From positions 4,982,501-5,046,500 of the forward strand of contig OX365952.1 of NCBI GenBank assembly GCA_947247005.1: a DNA stretch of 64,000 nt. Reading direction: 5' to 3'. The position numbers and the translations under genes are program-made. The notes below the pieces were generated by a model that worked only from the letters and a program-made list of their open reading frames with translations, was not told the origin of the DNA and did no database searches. Position 1 is the first letter of the stretch. Each line of letters opens with the position of its first letter. Shown piece by piece: positions 60,213 to 64,000 of this stretch. The DNA is from Spisula solida. Its lineage: Eukaryota > Mollusca > Bivalvia > Venerida > Mactridae.

Positions 60213-61635
60213 ACTGGGGGAACCCTAGTATTTGTATTACATACAATCCTGAAATCACTACGATTTTAACGATGTAATTTCTCCACGACCAATTCATCCG
60301 AGCAAGAAAGAAGTGCCTGCAAATCTCAACCAATATCGTAATTTTCGACCTTTTGTGAGAACATTTGTTTTCAACAATTAATATTTTTTTATTTGTTCGT
60401 ATTGTGTGAACTTTTTGAAAGTTTATTTGGATGAGAAAATGTATTTGTGCGAATAAATTCCTACACGCTGTAAAATGACTAATGATTTTTGAGGGGCGAT
60501 AAAAATGTCACTGTTGAGCAGTCGAACTTAACACAATTCGTGGTTTCAACATTCATATTACAGTTTAGCTAGAAACTCCTAATCTAACGTGTGCTTTTTC
60601 TTTACTATTTAAAATATTTTGCATTTGTTGAAAGTATTAATCCACGTTTCGTCCTTCAACTTACCAGAGATCTTCAGCTAAATAGTTTGGATCTACCGTT
60701 AGAACAACCCTTTTCCCAGCGCTGTTACATAAATTTTCTCGCCGAAAGTCGAGACCATATGAGTTATTTATGTTTCGTCCCCATCTTATTCGTTCGCGTT
60801 ATTTGTACCATATCCAGTTCGTACCTAGGTATAATTATGGAATAAGGACTCTGTGAACGCAGTGTTTAGTTTCTAGTTTTTTTTCTATTTTCGCCCATGT
60901 TAATAGTATTGATCGACGTTTGGTCCATTGAATTGCAATAGATCATCAGCTAAATTGAATAGTTTGCGTCTGTCGTTAGGCCAACCCATGTCCGTGCGCT
61001 GATGTGTATACAATTTCCCGTCGAAAATCCAGACCAAACAGTCTTTTTTGTTTCGACCCCTATCTTTTTCGTTCTCGCGAATCGTATCTTGTCCCGATGG
61101 TTTATAATTTACATAATTATGCAGCTGAAGAGTTGTGGAATTATGACTTTGTGTAGTTTTTAGACGCTAGCTTATATTTCTTGCGCCCATTGATGCCCTA
61201 TCCCATTTCTTGCATTCTTTTGGTTTACTACCATCAAAATTTGCACGGAAACGTTTAATCAAATGTTTTTTATTATATTTATTACGCGAGTCTGACCTGC
61301 AAAAATATATATCAGGACTGTTACGTCTTGATGTCCGCAGATACATTTGATGTTTGATAATTCATTTAACGAGCATCTTATGAAGCTATGTCAGTGAAAA
61401 ACGAGAAACACGTTGGAATCGAACACACATTGTGACATATTACTTAGAACTACAGCAGGTGTATTGCCTTCATGAGTTCAAGTATTGTGATGGGTCCGTT
61501 GAGGTGTGATTTGAATGATTCAGCTGCTATCGCATGTCAGAAACCTTGTCACAATATTAACATTTGTTTTGAAATTCAGTACCATTAAATGTGAAACCCT
61601 ATAATACCCAGAATTGCGATTTCCCCCAGTAACAA
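60213..61635. mobile_element. Possible TTACTGGGGGAA-ended region
   Basis: TTACTGGGGGAA near 60217 and TTCCCCCAGTAA near 61621 are inverted. They may bound a ~1.4-kb element enclosing the tandem duplication. Only 12 bp support this. Confidence 0.3.
60590..61185 (+). repeat. Diverged ~300-bp tandem duplication
   Basis: 60590-60885 and 60886-61185 share AGTATTAATCCACGTTTCGTCC/AGTATTGATCGACGTTTGGTCC-like words, CAGCTAAAT.., TTTCTCGCCGAAA/TTTCCCGTCGAAA and CCCCATCTTATTCGTTCGCG-like words. No stable reading frame across both. Confidence 0.7.
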
Positions 61636-61779
61636 TTCTTCAGTACTTTGATTAATAATTGCAATTTAAGTTTATAGCTCATTTTATTCTTCAACAGCTT
61701 TTAAAAAGATAAATTATTAACTTATTTAAATGTATTTTAAGTGTGTTTAACAAATTGTATATCTTTTTAATTACCTCCC

Positions 61780-63010
61780 TGTCATAATAATAGGGGAATT
61801 CCCCAAGTTCGCGAAGCGACCGGGGAATCCCCAGTAACGATTACATGCGAAAACGCACGATTGTTGTTGTTGTTGTAGTTTTGCATTCGCTAAGACCTGC
61901 CGTCCACTAGACCCCGATGATATGCGGAAGGGTAGCCGATTACAGTTTGCTTGTTTCAGGAACCTTTCGGGATGAATTATCAATAAAAATGGGCGGATCT
62001 TTGCCATCGGGATCGTTCGGGATGTATTCGTGGTTCGTTATACGAAATGTTGCAGTATAAACGCCGAAACCTATCCGAAGTAGCCGAACGCAACGCAAAT
62101 GAATGCCGATAGTTCTGGATTTGGTCCCGAATGTTTCCCGATCGTGCGGAAAGGTTGCGGATACTTTGAAGAATATGCGGAAGTGTTTACGAATCGATGC
62201 CGATAGAATGCTGAAAGGTTGCCGATGTATATAAACGATGCCGAACTACTATCATGTTATCAGTTGAAAGTTGAATACGATTGATGGAAGCCGACATTAA
62301 TATCGCTAGTTTCAGCTATAAAAATTAAAAGACATATTTTCAGCTACACAAGAGTTGATTGACTTAGTTTCAGGTATAAAAACTTACAGTCCTAGGTAGA
62401 CATACCGGATGTGTCTTTCCGGTGTTTCTCTTTAATAGCTAAAGAGCATGTGGCACTGGTTATGTCATCGTTTCCTATAGGGTCTGACACAACCCTATTT
62501 GGTAGCCTGTCCTTGGTTTGTAGGACCATGATGAAAACGATATATTTAAGATTAAAACTATCGGCAACCTGACTTCATCGCTTCCGCAGTCGCTCGTGTA
62601 TAGTTCGGGAAATACTGCTTCGACTCGGCATCCCTTCCGTTCACAATCGGCGCCTTCGGCAACTATTCGGCATGTTTCTTAACATGATCGGCATAGCTTC
62701 TGTGTGTATAACTCATCCATTCGTCTTATTCGGGGAGCTTTCGGCATTTCTTCAGCTTCCTTTGGGAACGGCTCGGGATGGTTAAAACGATTACGAAGCC
62801 TCGCAGAAGGCTTCCCGAAGGTGCCGAGTGAATGACGATGGATTCCCGAACACCCCGAACTGTTGCCGATGGGTTTCCGATTACACTCCCGAACCAGACC
62901 TTTTAAAAAGTTTTAAAATTTGGATGCCGAAGATTTTTTGGTCCCGAAGTGTCCAGAAGGCTTCCAGAAGCGTACAGGAACGACGCGGAAGGGTTCCAGA
63001 ACGTCTTAAG
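61780..63010. repeat. CpG-rich block of CCGAA/CCGAT words in both orientations
   Basis: 62040-62235 and 62770-63005 are packed with GCCGAT, CCCGAA and GCGGAAG words. 62555-62765 has the complements (ATCGGCA, TTCGGC, CTTCCG). No long frame. A (TTG)n run lies at 61861-61877. Confidence 0.65.
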
Positions 63011-64000
63011 AAATTCTAATAAAAACGACACATGTTCAGGTTACTTCTTTTTGCAAAGCGGTTACTTCCCTTTGCAATACAAATAATATAAAGTCCGTTT
63101 CCGGTCTTTATGTATCCGGACCGGACGGTGATAATTCCACATCGTAGTTGTAGGTTATTGTAAAGAAAGTAACACGGATGCATTTAGTAATTTCTCGCCG
63201 AGATGTAATAAGAAATCCCTCCAAAATCGTCAAAAAATGTAAAAATATTCGCGGGATAAAGGTCGCGAAAACTAATTAAATGTTGTTGTTGTTGTGATTG
63301 GATAAAATAAACCTGGAATTTTCCGTCTGAATATCTTTTATGGTTTGATGATTTGCAACAGAGTTTATTTAACAAGAAAAGGTGATTAAGATTAAAGATG
63401 TTTGATAATTAATCGTAATGTGATTAATTGAAATGAAAATAGCCTTTTCTCTGGAACAAAAGTACTGTTTGATATGCTCATGCAACCCATTATAAAAAGG
63501 TAAAATATCAAATTAGGCCTATTTGAAATCAGTTGTTATATTATGTGTTTATATCTAATTATATGTAAACTAGTAACCCCTGAATTAAGTAGACCTAGAA
63601 TTAAACAAATTGAAAAACGTGCGTTATCCACAGACATATATATTTTCATTTTGATCAAGCTGACAAATGTTCATTCGGACAACATTTTTATTTCTGCAAG
63701 TCCGAATGACTGAAAGCCTTTTAAAGTTTTCGCATCTGAACTTTAAACAAGAATGATAAATGACTAAGAATTTTTTCGCTATGCCTTCTACGTGGTTCTG
63801 TCTGGGAGCCAAAGACTATAGTGTCAAAGACATTATGGGAAATTCCCTACATGATGCAGTGCATTTGTTCATATTAAAATAGTATTAATATTACTGTATT
63901 CCTAGAAATGGTTTCGCGCATTTTAAGTTAGCGACTTTCGCGGGAGGTATCATTTCGCGAAGTTTAATAGCCGCAAAATTGTTACCTCCAACGAATCCGC
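63011..64000. other. AT-rich right edge
   Basis: A (GTT)n run at about 63280-63295. The last 120 bp (TTTCGCGCATTTTAAGTTAG...) resemble the TTCGCG-rich interior of the TA-flanked MITE family and may be a copy cut by the window edge. Confidence 0.35.

Overview
The window is AT-rich animal DNA with spliced genes, long introns, dense short inverted-repeat elements and many minisatellites. There are no bacterial operons, rRNA genes or CRISPR arrays. The repeat content suggests a bivalve mollusc. It includes a block starting with the 'agggcccaaaggcccaaggt' motif and ~140-bp units, 'cagggc...'-ended elements, and TTAAAGCCACATTA-ended elements. The taxon call is inference from remembered repeat styles, not from a search.

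Two genes can be built with phase-consistent exons. (1) A spermine/polyamine oxidase gene on the minus strand starts at 27735. It runs through exons 27735-27567, 19400-18489 and 2669-2543 and leaves the window on the left before its C-terminal exon(s). About 402 residues are visible, with the FAD dinucleotide-binding motif, the active-site Trp-Ile-His-Gly segment and the FAD/water-contacting Lys region. (2) A plus-strand gene of unknown function has coding exons 35415-35611, 36414-37458 and 37667-37751. It encodes a hydrophilic, Lys/Thr/Asn-rich protein of at least 442 residues, and its 3' end was not found. The two may share a CpG-containing divergent promoter near 27740-28060, with a consensus CRE and a possible non-coding plus-strand first exon ending at 28050. 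Two weaker exon-like stretches lie on the minus strand at 45603-45280 and 57263-57205.

Layout: 1-2.5 kb is a small MITE and a tRNA-Thr-like minisatellite. 2.5-18.5 kb is the last visible oxidase exon and its 15.8-kb intron, holding arrays with ~32, ~140, ~40, 54 and 28 bp units plus several MITEs. 18.5-27.7 kb is oxidase exon 2, intron 1 and exon 1. 28-35 kb is the divergent promoter, a 45-bp minisatellite of about 31 copies, and AT-rich DNA. 35.4-37.8 kb is the unknown gene. 38-46.5 kb is intergenic or intronic DNA with MITEs and a TA-flanked mariner-like element inserted in another repeat. 46.5-58.3 kb is bounded by a 37-bp inverted repeat next to TA at each end and is filled with arrays and nested elements. 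58.3-64 kb has a hAT-like element, a ~300-bp tandem duplication and a CpG-rich block of CCGAA/CCGAT words.

The main interest is the repeat biology: terminal repeats turning into minisatellites, a paralogous empty site for an insertion, and a possible 11.8-kb inverted-repeat-bounded unit. No transposase, polymerase or defence-type gene was found inside any of these elements.
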